The notes under the pieces: model-generated
Told to the model about the DNA's origin: nothing
Databases searched by the model: none
The model's input: only the letters and a program-made list of their open reading frames with translations
Part shown: positions 9,701 through 23,500 of the stretch, piece after piece
Layout: every line of letters begins with the position of its first letter
Position numbering within the stretch: position 1 is the stretch's first letter
Assembly: GCA_026874595.1 (NCBI GenBank)
Contig: CM049318.1
Span: 17,038,241-17,102,240, forward strand
Reading direction: 5' to 3'
Length of the DNA: 64,000 nucleotides
Source: Sipunculus nudus
Lineage: Eukaryota; Annelida; Sipuncula; Golfingiida; Sipunculidae
Translations under genes and position numbers: made by a program

Positions 9701-11060
9701 CCTGGCTACACAACAGTTCCGCTTTGTGAACATTAATATCAAAATAAAGGGCAAAATCGTTCAATCAAAATCACAAATGTATAATTCTGCTACTTTCAAA
9801 AAGTCATTTATTGATTTCTGGGACCCATTTTCCTATTTTTACACAATTTACTTACATTGTTATAATATATCTGACATTATTAGACTATCGCAAGGTCAAT
9901 TAATACATTATTTCTTCAGAAAATGTTGCAAAAAAGCATTTATTAAGACATAATCCCTTTGCTTACACTTTATTTATGTTTTGCTTATTCTTTGCTTACG
10001 GTGAAATCATCACTGGAATGAAACATTTTCCTAAAAATACACACTGTTATGACCCAAAGGGACGCCGAAGGGTTCCCTGGCTACACAGCAGTTCCGCTTT
10101 GTGAACATTAATATCAAAATAAAGGGCAAAATCGATCAATCAAAATCACAAATGTATAATTTTGCTACTTTCAAAAAGTCATTTATTGATTTCTTGGACC
10201 CAGTTTCCTATTTTAACACAATTTACTTACATTGTTATAGTATAACTGACATTATTATACTTCCGCAAGGTCAATTAATACATTATTTCTTCAGAAAATG
10301 GTGCAACAGATCATATATTTTGACATAATCCCTTTGCTTACACTTTGCTTATTCTTTGCTTATTCTTTGTTACGGCGAAATCATCACTGGAATTACACAT
10401 TTTCCTAAAAATACACGCTGATATGACCCATAGGGACGCAGAAGGGTGCCCTGGCTACACAGCAGTTCCGCTTTGTGAACATTAATATCAAAATAAAGGG
10501 CAAAATCGTTCAATCAAAATCACAAATGTATAATTCTCCTACTTAATAAAAGTCATTTATTGATTTCTGGGTCCCATTTTCTAATTTAAACACAATTTTC
10601 TTACATTGCTTTAATATTTCTGACATGATCAGAATCCCGCAATGTCAATTAATACATTATTTCTTCAGAAAATGGTGCCAAAAAGCATATATTTAGTCAT
10701 AACCCCTTTGCTTACACTTTGCTTATGCTTTGCTTATTCTTTGCTTTCGGCGAAATCATCACTGGAATGACACATTTTCTTAAAAAAAAAACGCGCTGAT
10801 AGGAACCATAGGGGCATAGAAGGGTTCCCTGGCTACACTGCAGTTCCGCCTTGTGAACATTAATATCAAAATAAAGGGCAAAATCGTTCAATCAAAATCA
10901 CAAATGTATTATTCTGCTACTTTCAAAAAGTCATTTATTGATTTCTGGGACCCGTTTTCCTATGTTAACACAATTTACTTATATTGTTATAATATATCTA
11001 ATATTATTAGGCTCACGCATGGTCAATTAATACATGTATTTCTTCAGAGAATGATGCAAA
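6731..11060 (+). repeat. Array zone 1b, mixed A, C and D monomers
   Basis: About 11-12 monomers, mostly class A (frames starting near 6743, 7117, 7492, 8241, 8991, 9366, 9726 and 10853), two class D (7864 and 10101), a C-like copy near 8616 and a B copy near 10475. The A copies at 8241, 9366 and 10853 share the GGCTCACGCATGGTCAATT variant and ATACATGTATTTCTTC. No strict long period is seen, but 9726-11080 matches a block near 18.3-20.1 kb. Confidence 0.85.
9360..9730 (+). repeat. Shortened monomer with ~15-bp deletion
   Basis: At about 9683-9697 the sequence runs directly from ACACGCTGA into GCAGAAGGG, omitting the roughly 15-bp ATATGACCCATAGGGAC segment present elsewhere. Landmark spacing here is about 360 bp instead of 375. 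It is a private deletion useful as a position marker. Confidence 0.85.
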
Positions 11061-13669
11061 AAGCATTTATTAAGACATAATCCCTTTGCTTACACTTTGC
11101 TTATGCTTTGCTTATTCTTTGATTACGGCGAAATAATCACTGGAATGACACATTTTCCTAAAAATACACGCTGATATGACATATAGGGGCGCAGAAGGTT
11201 TCCCTGGCTACACAACAGTTCCGCTTTGTGAACATTAATATCAAAATAAAGGGCAAAATCGTTCAATAGAAATCACAAATGTATAACTGCGGTACTTTCA
11301 AAAAGTCATTTATTGATTTCTGGGACCCATTTTACCATTTAAACACAATTTACTTATATTGTAATAATATATCTGACATTATTAGACTCCCGCAAGGTCA
11401 ATAATACATTATTTCTTCATAAAATGTTGCAAAAAAACATTTATTAAGACATAATCCCTTTGCTTACACTTTGCTTATTCTTTGCTTATTCTTTGCTTAC
11501 GGCGAAATCATCACTGGAATGACACATTTTCCTAAAAATACACGCTGATATGACCCATATGGACGCAGAAGGGTTCCCTGGCTACACAGCAGTTCCGCTT
11601 TGTGAACATCAATATCAAAATAAAGGGCAAAATCGTTCAATCAAAATCACAAATGTATAATTCTGCTACTTTCAAAAAGTCATTTATTGATTTGTGGGAC
11701 CCATTTTCCTATTTTTACACAATTTTCCTACATTGCTTTATATTTCTGACATTATTAGAATCCCGCAATGTCAATTAATAAATTATTTCTTCAGAAAATG
11801 TTGCAAAAAAGCATTTATTAAGACATAACCCCTTTGCTTACACTTTATTTATGTTTTGCTTATTCTTTGCTTTCGGCGAAATCATCACTGGAATGACACA
11901 TTTTCTTAAAAAAAACGCGCTGATAGGAACCATAGGGGCATAGAAGGGTTCCCTGGCTACACTGCAGTTCCGCCTTGTGAACATTAATATCAAAATAAAG
12001 GGCAAAATCGTTCAATCAAAATCACAAATGTATAATTCTGCTACTTTCAAAAAGTCGTTTATTGATTTCTGGGACCCGTTTTCCTATTTTAACACAATTT
12101 ACTTATATTGTTATAATATATCTAATATTATTAGGCTCACGCATGGTCAATTAATACATGTATTTCTTCAGAAAATGATGCAAAAAGCATTTATTAAGAC
12201 ATAATCCCTTTGCTTACACTTTGCTTATGCTTTGCTTATTCATTGTTTACGGCGAAATAATCACTGGAATGACCCATTTTCCTAAAAATACACGCTGATA
12301 TGACATATAGGGGCGCAGAAGGTTTCCCTGGCTACACAACAGTTCCGCTTTGTGAACATTAATATCAAAATAAAGGGCAAAATCGTTCAATAGAAATCAC
12401 AAATGTATAACTGCTGTACTTTCAAAAAGTCATTTATTGATTTCTAGGACCCATTTTACCATTTAAACACAATTTACTTATATTGTAATAATATATCTGA
12501 CATTATTAGACTCCCGCAAGGTCAATAATACATTATTTCTTAATAAAATGTTGCAAAAAAACATTTATTAAGACATTATCCCTTTGCTTACACTTTGCTT
12601 ATTCTTTGCTTACGGCGAAATCATCACTGGAATGACACATTTTTGTAAAAATACACGCTGATATGACCCATATGGACGCAGAAGGGTGCCCTGGCTACAC
12701 AGCAGTTCCGCTTTGTGAACATCAATATCAAAATAAAGGGCAAAATCGTTCAATCAAAATCACAAATGTATAATTCTGCTACTTTCAAAAAGTCATTTAT
12801 TGATTTCTGGGACCCATTTTCCTATTTTTACACAATTTTCCTACATTGCTTTATATTTCTGACATTATTAGAATCCCGCAATGTCAATTAATACATTATT
12901 TCTTCAGAAAATGTTGCAAAAAAGCATTTATTAAGACATAACCCCTTTGCTTACACTTTATTTATGTTTTGCTTATTCTTTGCTTACGGTGAAAACATCA
13001 CTGGAAGAAACATTTTCCTAAAAATACACGCTGATATGACCCATAGGGACGCAGAAGGGTGCCCTGGCTACACAGCAGTTCCGCTTTGTGAACATCAATA
13101 TCAAAATAAAGGGCAAAATCGTTCAATCAAAATCACAAATGTATAATTCTCCTACTTAATAAAAGTCATTTATTGATTTCTTGGACCCATTTTCCTAATT
13201 TAACACAATTTCCTTACATTGTTATAATATATCTGATATTATTAGGCTCACGCATGGTCAATTAATACATTATTTCTTCAGAAAATGTTGCAAAAAAGCA
13301 TTTATTAAGACATAATCCCTTTGCGTAGACTTTGCGTATGCTTTGCTTATTCTTTGCTTACGGCGAAATCATCACTGGAATGACACATTTTGTTAAAAAT
13401 ACACGCTATACGACTCATCGGGGCGCAGAAGGATTCCCTGACTACACAACAGTTCCGCTTTGTGAACATTAATATCAAAATAAAGGGCAAAATCGTTCAA
13501 TCAAAATCACAAATGTATAATTCTGCTACTTTCAAAAAGTCATTTATTGATTTTTTGGACCCATTTTCCTATTTTTACACAATTTACTTACATTGTTATA
13601 ATATATCTGATATTATTTGGCTCACGCATGGTCAATTAATACATTATTTCTTCAGAAAATGTTGCAAAA
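11061..13669 (+). repeat. Seven-monomer HOR, copy 1 (2609 bp)
   Basis: Seven monomers in the order C-like (11228), A/B chimera (11604), A (11977), C-like (12352), A/B chimera (12716), B/A chimera (13090) and A with the TTTGGCTCACGC variant (13465). The fifth spacing is short because its subrepeat block has three 11-bp units (12582-12614). The block is followed directly by a copy offset by 2609 bp. One substitution between the copies that I could confirm is G at 11694 against C at 14303. Confidence 0.93.
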
Positions 13670-16302
13670 AAGCATTTATTAAGACATAATCCCTTTGCTT
13701 ACACTTTGCTTATGCTTTGCTTATTCTTTGATTACGGCGAAATAATCACTGGAATGACACATTTTCCTAAAAATACACGCTGATATGACATATAGGGGCG
13801 CAGAAGGTTTCCCTGGCTACACAACAGTTCCGCTTTGTGAACATTAATATCAAAATAAAGGGCAAAATCGTTCAATAGAAATCACAAATGTATAACTGCG
13901 GTACTTTCAAAAAGTCATTTATTGATTTCTGGGACCCATTTTACCATTTAAACACAATTTACTTATATTGTAATAATATATCTGACATTATTAGACTCCC
14001 GCAAGGTCAATAATACATTATTTCTTCATAAAATGTTGCAAAAAAACATTTATTAAGACATAATCCCTTTGCTTACACTTTGCTTATTCTTTGCTTATTC
14101 TTTGCTTACGGCGAAATCATCACTGGAATGACACATTTTCCTAAAAATACACGCTGATATGACCCATATGGACGCAGAAGGGTTCCCTGGCTACACAGCA
14201 GTTCCGCTTTGTGAACATCAATATCAAAATAAAGGGCAAAATCGTTCAATCAAAATCACAAATGTATAATTCTGCTACTTTCAAAAAGTCATTTATTGAT
14301 TTCTGGGACCCATTTTCCTATTTTTACACAATTTTCCTACATTGCTTTATATTTCTGACATTATTAGAATCCCGCAATGTCAATTAATAAATTATTTCTT
14401 CAGAAAATGTTGCAAAAAAGCATTTATTAAGACATAACCCCTTTGCTTACACTTTATTTATGTTTTGCTTATTCTTTGCTTTCGGCGAAATCATCACTGG
14501 AATGACACATTTTCTTAAAAAAAACGCGCTGATAGGAACCATAGGGGCATAGAAGGGTTCCCTGGCTACACTGCAGTTCCGCCTTGTGAACATTAATATC
14601 AAAATAAAGGGCAAAATCGTTCAATCAAAATCACAAATGTATAATTCTGCTACTTTCAAAAAGTCGTTTATTGATTTCTGGGACCCGTTTTCCTATTTTA
14701 ACACAATTTACTTATATTGTTATAATATATCTAATATTATTAGGCTCACGCATGGTCAATTAATACATGTATTTCTTCAGAAAATGATGCAAAAAGCATT
14801 TATTAAGACATAATCCCTTTGCTTACACTTTGCTTATGCTTTGCTTATTCATTGTTTACGGCGAAATAATCACTGGAATGACCCATTTTCCTAAAAATAC
14901 ACGCTGATATGACATATAGGGGCGCAGAAGGTTTCCCTGGCTACACAACAGTTCCGCTTTGTGAACATTAATATCAAAATAAAGGGCAAAATCGTTCAAT
15001 AGAAATCACAAATGTATAACTGCTGTACTTTCAAAAAGTCATTTATTGATTTCTAGGACCCATTTTACCATTTAAACACAATTTACTTATATTGTAATAA
15101 TATATCTGACATTATTAGACTCCCGCAAGGTCAATAATACATTATTTCTTAATAAAATGTTGCAAAAAAACATTTATTAAGACATTATCCCTTTGCTTAC
15201 ACTTTGCTTATTCTTTGCTTACGGCGAAATCATCACTGGAATGACACATTTTTGTAAAAATACACGCTGATATGACCCATATGGACGCAGAAGGGTGCCC
15301 TGGCTACACAGCAGTTCCGCTTTGTGAACATCAATATCAAAATAAAGGGCAAAATCGTTCAATCAAAATCACAAATGTATAATTCTGCTACTTTCAAAAA
15401 GTCATTTATTGATTTCTGGGACCCATTTTCCTATTTTTACACAATTTTCCTACATTGCTTTATATTTCTGACATTATTAGAATCCCGCAATGTCAATTAA
15501 TACATTATTTCTTCAGAAAATGTTGCAAAAAAGCATTTATTAAGACATAACCCCTTTGCTTACACTTTATTTATGTTTTGCTTATTCTTTGCTTACGGTG
15601 AAAACATCACTGGAAGAAACATTTTCCTAAAAATACACGCTGATATGACCCATAGGGACGCAGAAGGGTGCCCTGGCTACACAGCAGTTCCGCTTTGTGA
15701 ACATCAATATCAAAATAAAGGGCAAAATCGTTCAATCAAAATCACAAATGTATAATTCTCCTACTTAATAAAAGTCATTTATTGATTTCTTGGACCCATT
15801 TTCCTAATTTAACACAATTTCCTTACATTGTTATAATATATCTGATATTATTAGGCTCACGCATGGTCAATTAATACATTATTTCTTCAGAAAATGTTGC
15901 AAAAAAGCATTTATTAAGACATAATCCCTTTGCGTAGACTTTGCGTATGCTTTGCTTATTCTTTGCTTACGGCGAAATCATCACTGGAATGACACATTTT
16001 GTTAAAAATACACGCTATACGACTCATCGGGGCGCAGAAGGATTCCCTGACTACACAACAGTTCCGCTTTGTGAACATTAATATCAAAATAAAGGGCAAA
16101 ATCGTTCAATCAAAATCACAAATGTATAATTCTGCTACTTTCAAAAAGTCATTTATTGATTTTTTGGACCCATTTTCCTATTTTTACACAATTTACTTAC
16201 ATTGTTATAATATATCTGATATTATTTGGCTCACGCATGGTCAATTAATACATTATTTCTTCAGAAAATGTTGCAAAAAAGCATTTATTAAGACATAATC
16301 CC
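13670..16302 (+). repeat. Seven-monomer HOR, copy 2
   Basis: Repeats the preceding 2609-bp block monomer by monomer, including the three-unit subrepeat block (15191-15223), the ACCCATATGGACGC variant and the three-base-shorter ACACGCTATACGACTCATCGG segment. The copies diverge after about 16300, where this copy continues with TTTGCGTAGACTTTGCG and copy 1 continued with the plain subrepeat. The near-identity implies a recent tandem duplication or strong homogenisation. Confidence 0.93.
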
Positions 16303-17205
16303 TTTGCGTAGACTTTGCGTATGCTTTGCTTATTCTTTGCTTACGGCGAAATCATCACTGGAATGACACATTTTGTTAAAAAAAAAACGCTGAAATGACT
16401 CATAGGGGCGCAGAAGGGTTCCCTGGCTACACAACAGTTCCGCTTTGTGAACATTAATATCAAAATAAAGGGCAAAATCGATCAATCAAAATCACAAATG
16501 TCTAATTTTGCTACTTTCAAAAAGTCATTTATTGATTTCTGGGACCAAGTTTCCTATTTTAACACAATTTACTTACATTATTATAGTATAACTGACATTA
16601 TAATACTCCCGCAAGGTCAATTAATACATTATTTCTTCAGAAAATGGTTTCCTAAAAGCATATATTAATTCATAACCCCTTTGCTTACACTTTGCTTATG
16701 CTTTGCTTATTCTTTGCTTACGGCGAAATCATCACTGGAATGACACATTTTCCTAAAAAAAACGCGCTGATAGGAACCATAGGGGCATAGAAGGGTTCCC
16801 TGGCTACACAGCAGTTCCGCTTTGTGAACATTAATATCAAAATAAAGGGCAAAATCGTTCAATCAAAATCAAAAATGTATAATTCTCCTACTTAATAAAA
16901 GTCATTTATTGATTTCTGGGACCCATTTTCCAATTTAAACACAATTTTCTTACATTGCTTTAATATTTCTGACATTATTAGAATCCCGCAATGTCAATTA
17001 ATACATCAATTCTTCAGAAAATGGTGCCAAAAAGCATTTTTTAAGACATAATCCCTTTGCTTACACTTTATTTATGTTTTGCTTATTCTTTGCTTACGGC
17101 GAAAACATCACTGGAATGACACATTTTCCTAAAAATACACGCTGATATGACCCATAGGGACGCAGAAGGGTTCCCTGGCTACACAGCACTTCCGCTTTGT
17201 GAACA

Positions 17206-17225
17206 TTAATATTTATATTAATATA
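17206..17225. repeat. AT palindrome insertion variant
   Basis: In this monomer the normal AATATCAAAATAAAGGGC segment is replaced by one about 6 bp longer containing ATTAATAT-TT-ATATTAAT, a perfect 8-bp inverted repeat with a 2-nt centre. Related forms occur near 22090, 22475, 23605 and 25110, and nowhere else in the window. Confidence 0.85.
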
Positions 17226-20200
17226 AAGGGCTAAATCGTTCAATCAAAATCACAAATGTATAATTCTCCTACTTAATAAAAGTCATTTATTGATTTCTGG
17301 GACCCATTTTCCAATTTAAACACAATTTTCTTACATTGCTTTAATATTTCTGATATTATTAGAATCCCGCAATGTCAATTAATACATTATTTCTTCAGAA
17401 AATGGTGCCAAAAAGCATTAATTAAGACATAATCCCTTTGCTTACACTTTATTTATGTTTTGCTTATTCTTTGCTTACGGTGAAATCATCACTGGAATGA
17501 AACATTTTCCTAAAAATACACGCTAATAAGACCCATAGGGACGCAGAAGGGTGCCCTGGCTACACAGCAGTTCCGCTTTGTGAACATCAATATCAAAATA
17601 AAGGGCAAAATCGTTCAATCAAAATCACAAATGTATAATTCTGCTACTTTCAAAAAGTCATTCATTGATTTCTTGGACCCGTTTTCCTAATTTAACACAA
17701 TTTACTTACATTGTTATAATATATCTGATATTATTAGGCTCACGCATGGTCAATTAATACATTATTTCTTCAGAAAATGTTGCAAAAAAGCATTTATTAA
17801 GACATAATCCCTTTGCGTAGACTTTGCGTATGCTTTGCTTATTCTTTGCTTACGGCGAAATCATCACTGGAATGACACATTTTGTTAAAAATACACGCTA
17901 TACGACTCATCGGGGCGCAGAAGGATTCCCTGACTACACAACAGTTCCGCTTTGTGAACATTAATATCAAAATAAAGGGCAAAATCGTTCAATCAAAATC
18001 ACAAATGTATAATTCTGCTACTTTCAAAAAGTCATTTATTGATTTTTTGGACCCATTTTCCTATTTTTACACAATTTACTTACATTGTTATAATATATCT
18101 GATATTATTTGGCTCACGCATGGTCAATTAATACATTATTTCTTCTGAAAATGTTGCAAAAAAGGATTTATTAAGACATAATCCCTTTGCGTAGACTTTC
18201 CGTATGCTTTGCTTATTCTTTGCTTACGGCGAAATCATCACTGGAATGACACATTTTGTTAAAAATACACGCTGATATGACGCATAGGGGCGCAGAAGGG
18301 TTCCCTGGCTACACAACAGTTCCGCTTTGTGAACATTAATATCAAAATAAAGGGCAAAATCGTTCAATCAAAATCACAAATGTATAATTCTGCTACTTTC
18401 AAAAAGTCATTTATTGATTTCTGGGACCCATTTTCCTATTTTTACACAATTTACTTACATTGTTATAATATATCTGACATTATTAGACTATCGCAAGGTC
18501 AATTAATACATTATTTCTTCAGAAAATGTTGCAAAAAAGCATTTATTAAGACATAATCCCTTTGCTTACACTTTATTTATGTTTTGCTTATTCTTTGATT
18601 ACGGTGAAATCATCACTGGAATGAAACATTTTCCTAAAAATACACACTGATATGACCCAAAGGGACGCAGACGGGATCCCTGGCTACACAGCAGTTCCGC
18701 TTTGTGAACATTAATATCAAAATAAAGGGCAAAATCGATCAATCAAAATGACAAATGTATAATTTTGCTACTTTCAAAAAGTCATTTATTGATTTCTGGG
18801 ACCCAGTTTCCTATTTTAACACAATTTACTTACATTGTTATAGTATAACTGATATTATTAGACTATCGCAAGGTCAATTAATACATTATTTCTTCAGAAA
18901 ATGGTGCAACAGATCATATATTTTGACATAATCCCTTTGCTTACACTTTGCTTATTCTTTGCTTATTCTTTGTTACGGCGAAATCATCACTGGAATTACA
19001 CATTTTCCTAAAAATACACGCTGATATGACCCATAGGGACGTAGAAGGGTGCCCTGGCTACACAGCAGTTCCGCTTTGTGAACATTAATATCAAAATAAA
19101 GGGCAAAATCGATCAATCAAAATCACAAATGTATAATTTTGCTACTTTCAAAAAGTCATTTATTGATTTCTGGGACCCAGTTTCCTATTTTAACAAAATT
19201 TACTTACATTGTTATAATATATCTGATATTATTAGACTATCGCAAGGTCAATTAATACATTATTTCTTCAGAAAATGGTGCAACAGATCATATATTTTGA
19301 CATAATCCCTTTGCTTACACTTTGCTTATTCTTTGCTTATTCTTTGTTTCGGCGAAATCATCACTGGAATTACACATTTTCCTAAAAATACACGCTGATA
19401 TGACCCATAGGGACGCAGAAGGGTGCCCTGGCTACACAGCAGTTCCGCTTTGTGAACATTATTATCAAAATAAAGGGCAAAATCTTTCAATTAAAATCAC
19501 AAATGTATAATTCTCCTACTTAATAAAAGTCATTAATTGATTTCTGGGTCCCATTTTCTAATTTAAACACAATTTTCTTACATTGCTTTAATATTTCTGA
19601 CATTATTAGAATCCCGCAATGTCAATTAATACATTATTTCTTCAGAAAATGGTGCCAAAAAGCATATATTTAGTCATAACCCCTTTGCTTACACTTTGCT
19701 TATGCTTTGCTTATTCTTTGCTTTCGGCGAAATCATCACTGGAATGACACATTTTCTTAAAAAAACGCGCTGATAGGAACCATAGGGGCATAGAAGGGTT
19801 CCCTGGCCACACTGCAGTTCCGCCTTGTGAACATTAATATCAAAATAAAGGGCAAAATCGTTCAATCAAAATCACAAATGTATAATTCTGCTACTTTCAA
19901 AAAGTCATTTATTGATTTCTGGGACCGGTTTTCCTATGTTAACACAATTTACTTATATTGTTATAATATATCTAATATTATTAGGCTCACGCATGGTCAA
20001 TTAATACATGTATTTCTTCAGAAAATGATGCAAAAAGCATTTATTAAGACATAATCCCTTTGCTTACACTTTGCTTATTCTTTGCTTATTCTTTGCTTAC
20101 GGCGAAATCATCACTGGAATGACACATTTTCCTAAAAATACACGCTGATATGACCCATAGGGACGCAGAAGGTTTCCCTGGCTGCACAACAGTTCCGCTT

Positions 20201-20535
20201 TGTGAACATCATTATCAAAATAAAGGGCAAAATCGTTCAATCAAAATCACAAATGTATAATTCTGCTACTTTCAAAAAGTCATTTATTGATTTCTGGGAC
20301 CCATTTTCCTATTTTTACACAATTTTCGTACATTGCTTTATATTTCTGACATTATTAGAATCCCGCAATGTCAATTAATACATTATTTCTTCAGAAAATG
20401 TTGCAAAAAAGCATTTATTAAGACATAATCCCTTTGCTTACACTTTGCTTATTCTTTGCTTATTCTTTGCTTACGGTGAAATCATCACTGGAATGAAACA
20501 TTTTCCTAAAAATACACGCTGATATGACCCATAGG

Positions 20536-20550
20536 GACTAGGGACGCAGA
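20536..20550 (+). repeat. Microduplication in one monomer
   Basis: The segment reads ATAGGGACTAGGGACGCAG where all neighbours read ATAGGGACGCAG. This is a 7-bp tandem duplication of the TAGGGAC type. It is private to this monomer and therefore recent or not spread by exchange. Confidence 0.85.
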
Positions 20551-23500
20551 AGGGTGCCCTGGCTACACAGCAGTTCTGCTTTGTGAACATCAATATCAAA
20601 ATAAAGGGCAAAATCGTTCAATCAAAATCACAAATGTATAATTCTGCTACTTTCAAAAAGTCATTTATTGATTTCTTGGACCCGTTTTCCTAATTTAACA
20701 CAATTTACTTACATTGTTATAATATATCTGATATTATTAGGCTCACGCATGGTCAATTAATACATTATTTCTTCAGAAAATGTTGCAAAAAAGCATTTAT
20801 TAAGACATAATCCCTTTGCGTAGACTTTGCGTATGCTTTGCTTATTCTTTGCTTACGTCGAAATCATCACTGGAATGACACATTTTGTTAAAAATACACG
20901 CTATACGACTCATCGGGGCGCAGAAGGATTCCCTGACTACACAACAGTTCCGCTTTGTGAACATTAATATCAAAATAAAGGGCAAAATCGTTCAATCAAA
21001 ATCACAAATGTATAATTCTGCTACTTTCAAAAAGTCATTTATTGATTTTTTGGACCCATTTTCCTATTTTTACACAATTTACTTACATTGTTATAATATA
21101 TCTGATATTATTTGGCTCACGCATGGTCAATTAATACATTATTTCTTTAGAAAATGTTGCAAAAAAGCATTTATTAAGACTAATCCCTTTGCGTAGACTT
21201 TGCTTATGCTTTGCTTATTCTTTGCTTACGGCGAAATCATCACTGGAATGACACATTTTGTTAAAAAAAAAACGCTGATATGACTCATAGGGGCGCAGAA
21301 GGGTTCCCTGGCTACACAACAGTTCCGCTTTGTGAACATTAATATCAAAATAAAGGGCAAAATCGATCAATCAAAATCACAAATGTCTAATTTTGCTACT
21401 TTCAAAAAGTCATTTATTGATTTCTGGGACCCAGTTTCCTATTTTAACACAATTTACTTACATTATTATAGTATAACTGACATTATTATACTCCCGCAAG
21501 GTCAATTAATACATTATTTCTTCAGAAAATGGTTTCCTAAAAGCATATATTAATTCATAACCCCTTTGCTTACACTTTGCTTATGCTTTGCTTATTCTTT
21601 GCTTACGGCGAAATCATCACTGGAATGACACATTTTCCTAAAAAAAACGCGCTGATAGGAACCATAGGGGCATAGAGGGGTTCCCTGGCTACACAGCAGT
21701 TCCTCTTTGTGAACATTAATATCAAAATAAAGGGCAAAATCGTTCAATCAAAATCAAAAATGTATAATTCTCCTACCTAATAAAAGTCATTTATTGATTT
21801 CTGGGACCCATTTTCCAATTTAAACACAATTTTCTTACATTGCTTTAATATTTCTGACATTATTAGAATCCCGCAATGTCAATTAATACATTATTTCTTC
21901 AGAAAATGGTGCCAAAAAGCATTTTTTAAGACATAATCCCTTTGCTTACACTTTATTTATGTATTGCTTATTCTTTGCTTACGGAGAAAACATCACTGGA
22001 ATGACACATTTTCCTAAAAAATACACGCTGATATGACCCATAGGGACGCAGAAGGGTTCCCTGGCTACACAGCACTTCCGCTTTGTGAACATTAATATTT
22101 ATATTAAAATAAAGGGCTAAATCGTTCAATCAAAATCACAAATGTATAATTCTCCTACTTAATAAAAGTCATTTATTGATTTCTGGGACCCATTTTCCAA
22201 TTTAAACACAATTTTCTTACATTGCTTTAATATTTCTGACATTATTAGAATCCCGCAATGTCAATTAATACATTATTTCTTCAGAAAATGGTGCCAAAAA
22301 GCATTTTTTAAGACATAATCCCTTTGCTTACACTTTATTTATGTATTGCTTATTCTTTGCGTACGGAGAAAACATCACTGGAATGACACATTTTCCTGAA
22401 AAATACACGCTGATATGACCCATAGGGACGCAGAAGGGTTCCCTGGCTACACAGCACTTCCGCTTTGTGAACATTAATATTTATATTAAAATAAAGGGCT
22501 AAATCGTTCAATCAAAATCACAAATGTATAATTCTCCTACTTAATAAAAGTCATTTATTGATTTCTGGGACCCATTTTCCAATTTAAACACAATTTTCTT
22601 ACATTGCTTTAATATTTCTGATATTATTAGAATCCCGCAATGTCAATTAATACATTATTTCTTCAGAAAATGGTGCCAAAAAGCATTAATTAAGACATAA
22701 TCCCTTTGCTTACACTTTATTTATGTTTTGCTTATTCTTTGCTTACGGCGAAATCATCACTGGAATGACACATTTTCCTGAAAATACACTCTGATATGAC
22801 CCATAGGGACTCAGAAGGGTGCCCTGGCTACACAGCAGTTCCGCTTTGTGAACATCAATATCAAAATAAAGGGCAAAATCGTTCAATCAAAATCACAAAT
22901 GTATAATTCTGCTACTTTCAAAAAGTCATTTATTGATTTCTGGGACCCGTTTTCCTATTTTAACACAATTTACTTACATTGTTATAATATATCTGATATT
23001 ATTTGGCTCACGCATGGTCAATTAATACATTATTTCTTCAGAAAATGATTTCCTAAAAGCATATATTAATTCATAACCCCTTTGCTTACACTTTGCTTAT
23101 GCTTTGCTTATTCTTTGCTTACGGCGAAATCATCACTGGAATGACACATTTTCCTAAAAAAACGCGCTGATAGGAACCATAGGGGCATAGAAGGGTTCCC
23201 TGGCTACACAGCAGTTCCGCTTTGTGAACATTAATATCAAAATAAAGGGCAAAATCGTTCAATCAAAATCAAAAATGTATAATTCTCCTACTTAATAAAA
23301 GTCATTTATTGATTTCTGGGACCCATTTTCCAATTTAAACACACTTTTCTTACATTGCTTTAATATTTCTGACATTATTAGAATCCCGCAATGTCAATTA
23401 ATACATTAATTCTTCAGAAAATGGTGCCAAAAAGCATTTTTTAAGACATAATCCCTTTGCTTACACTTTATTTATGTTTTGCTTATTCTTTGCTTACGGC

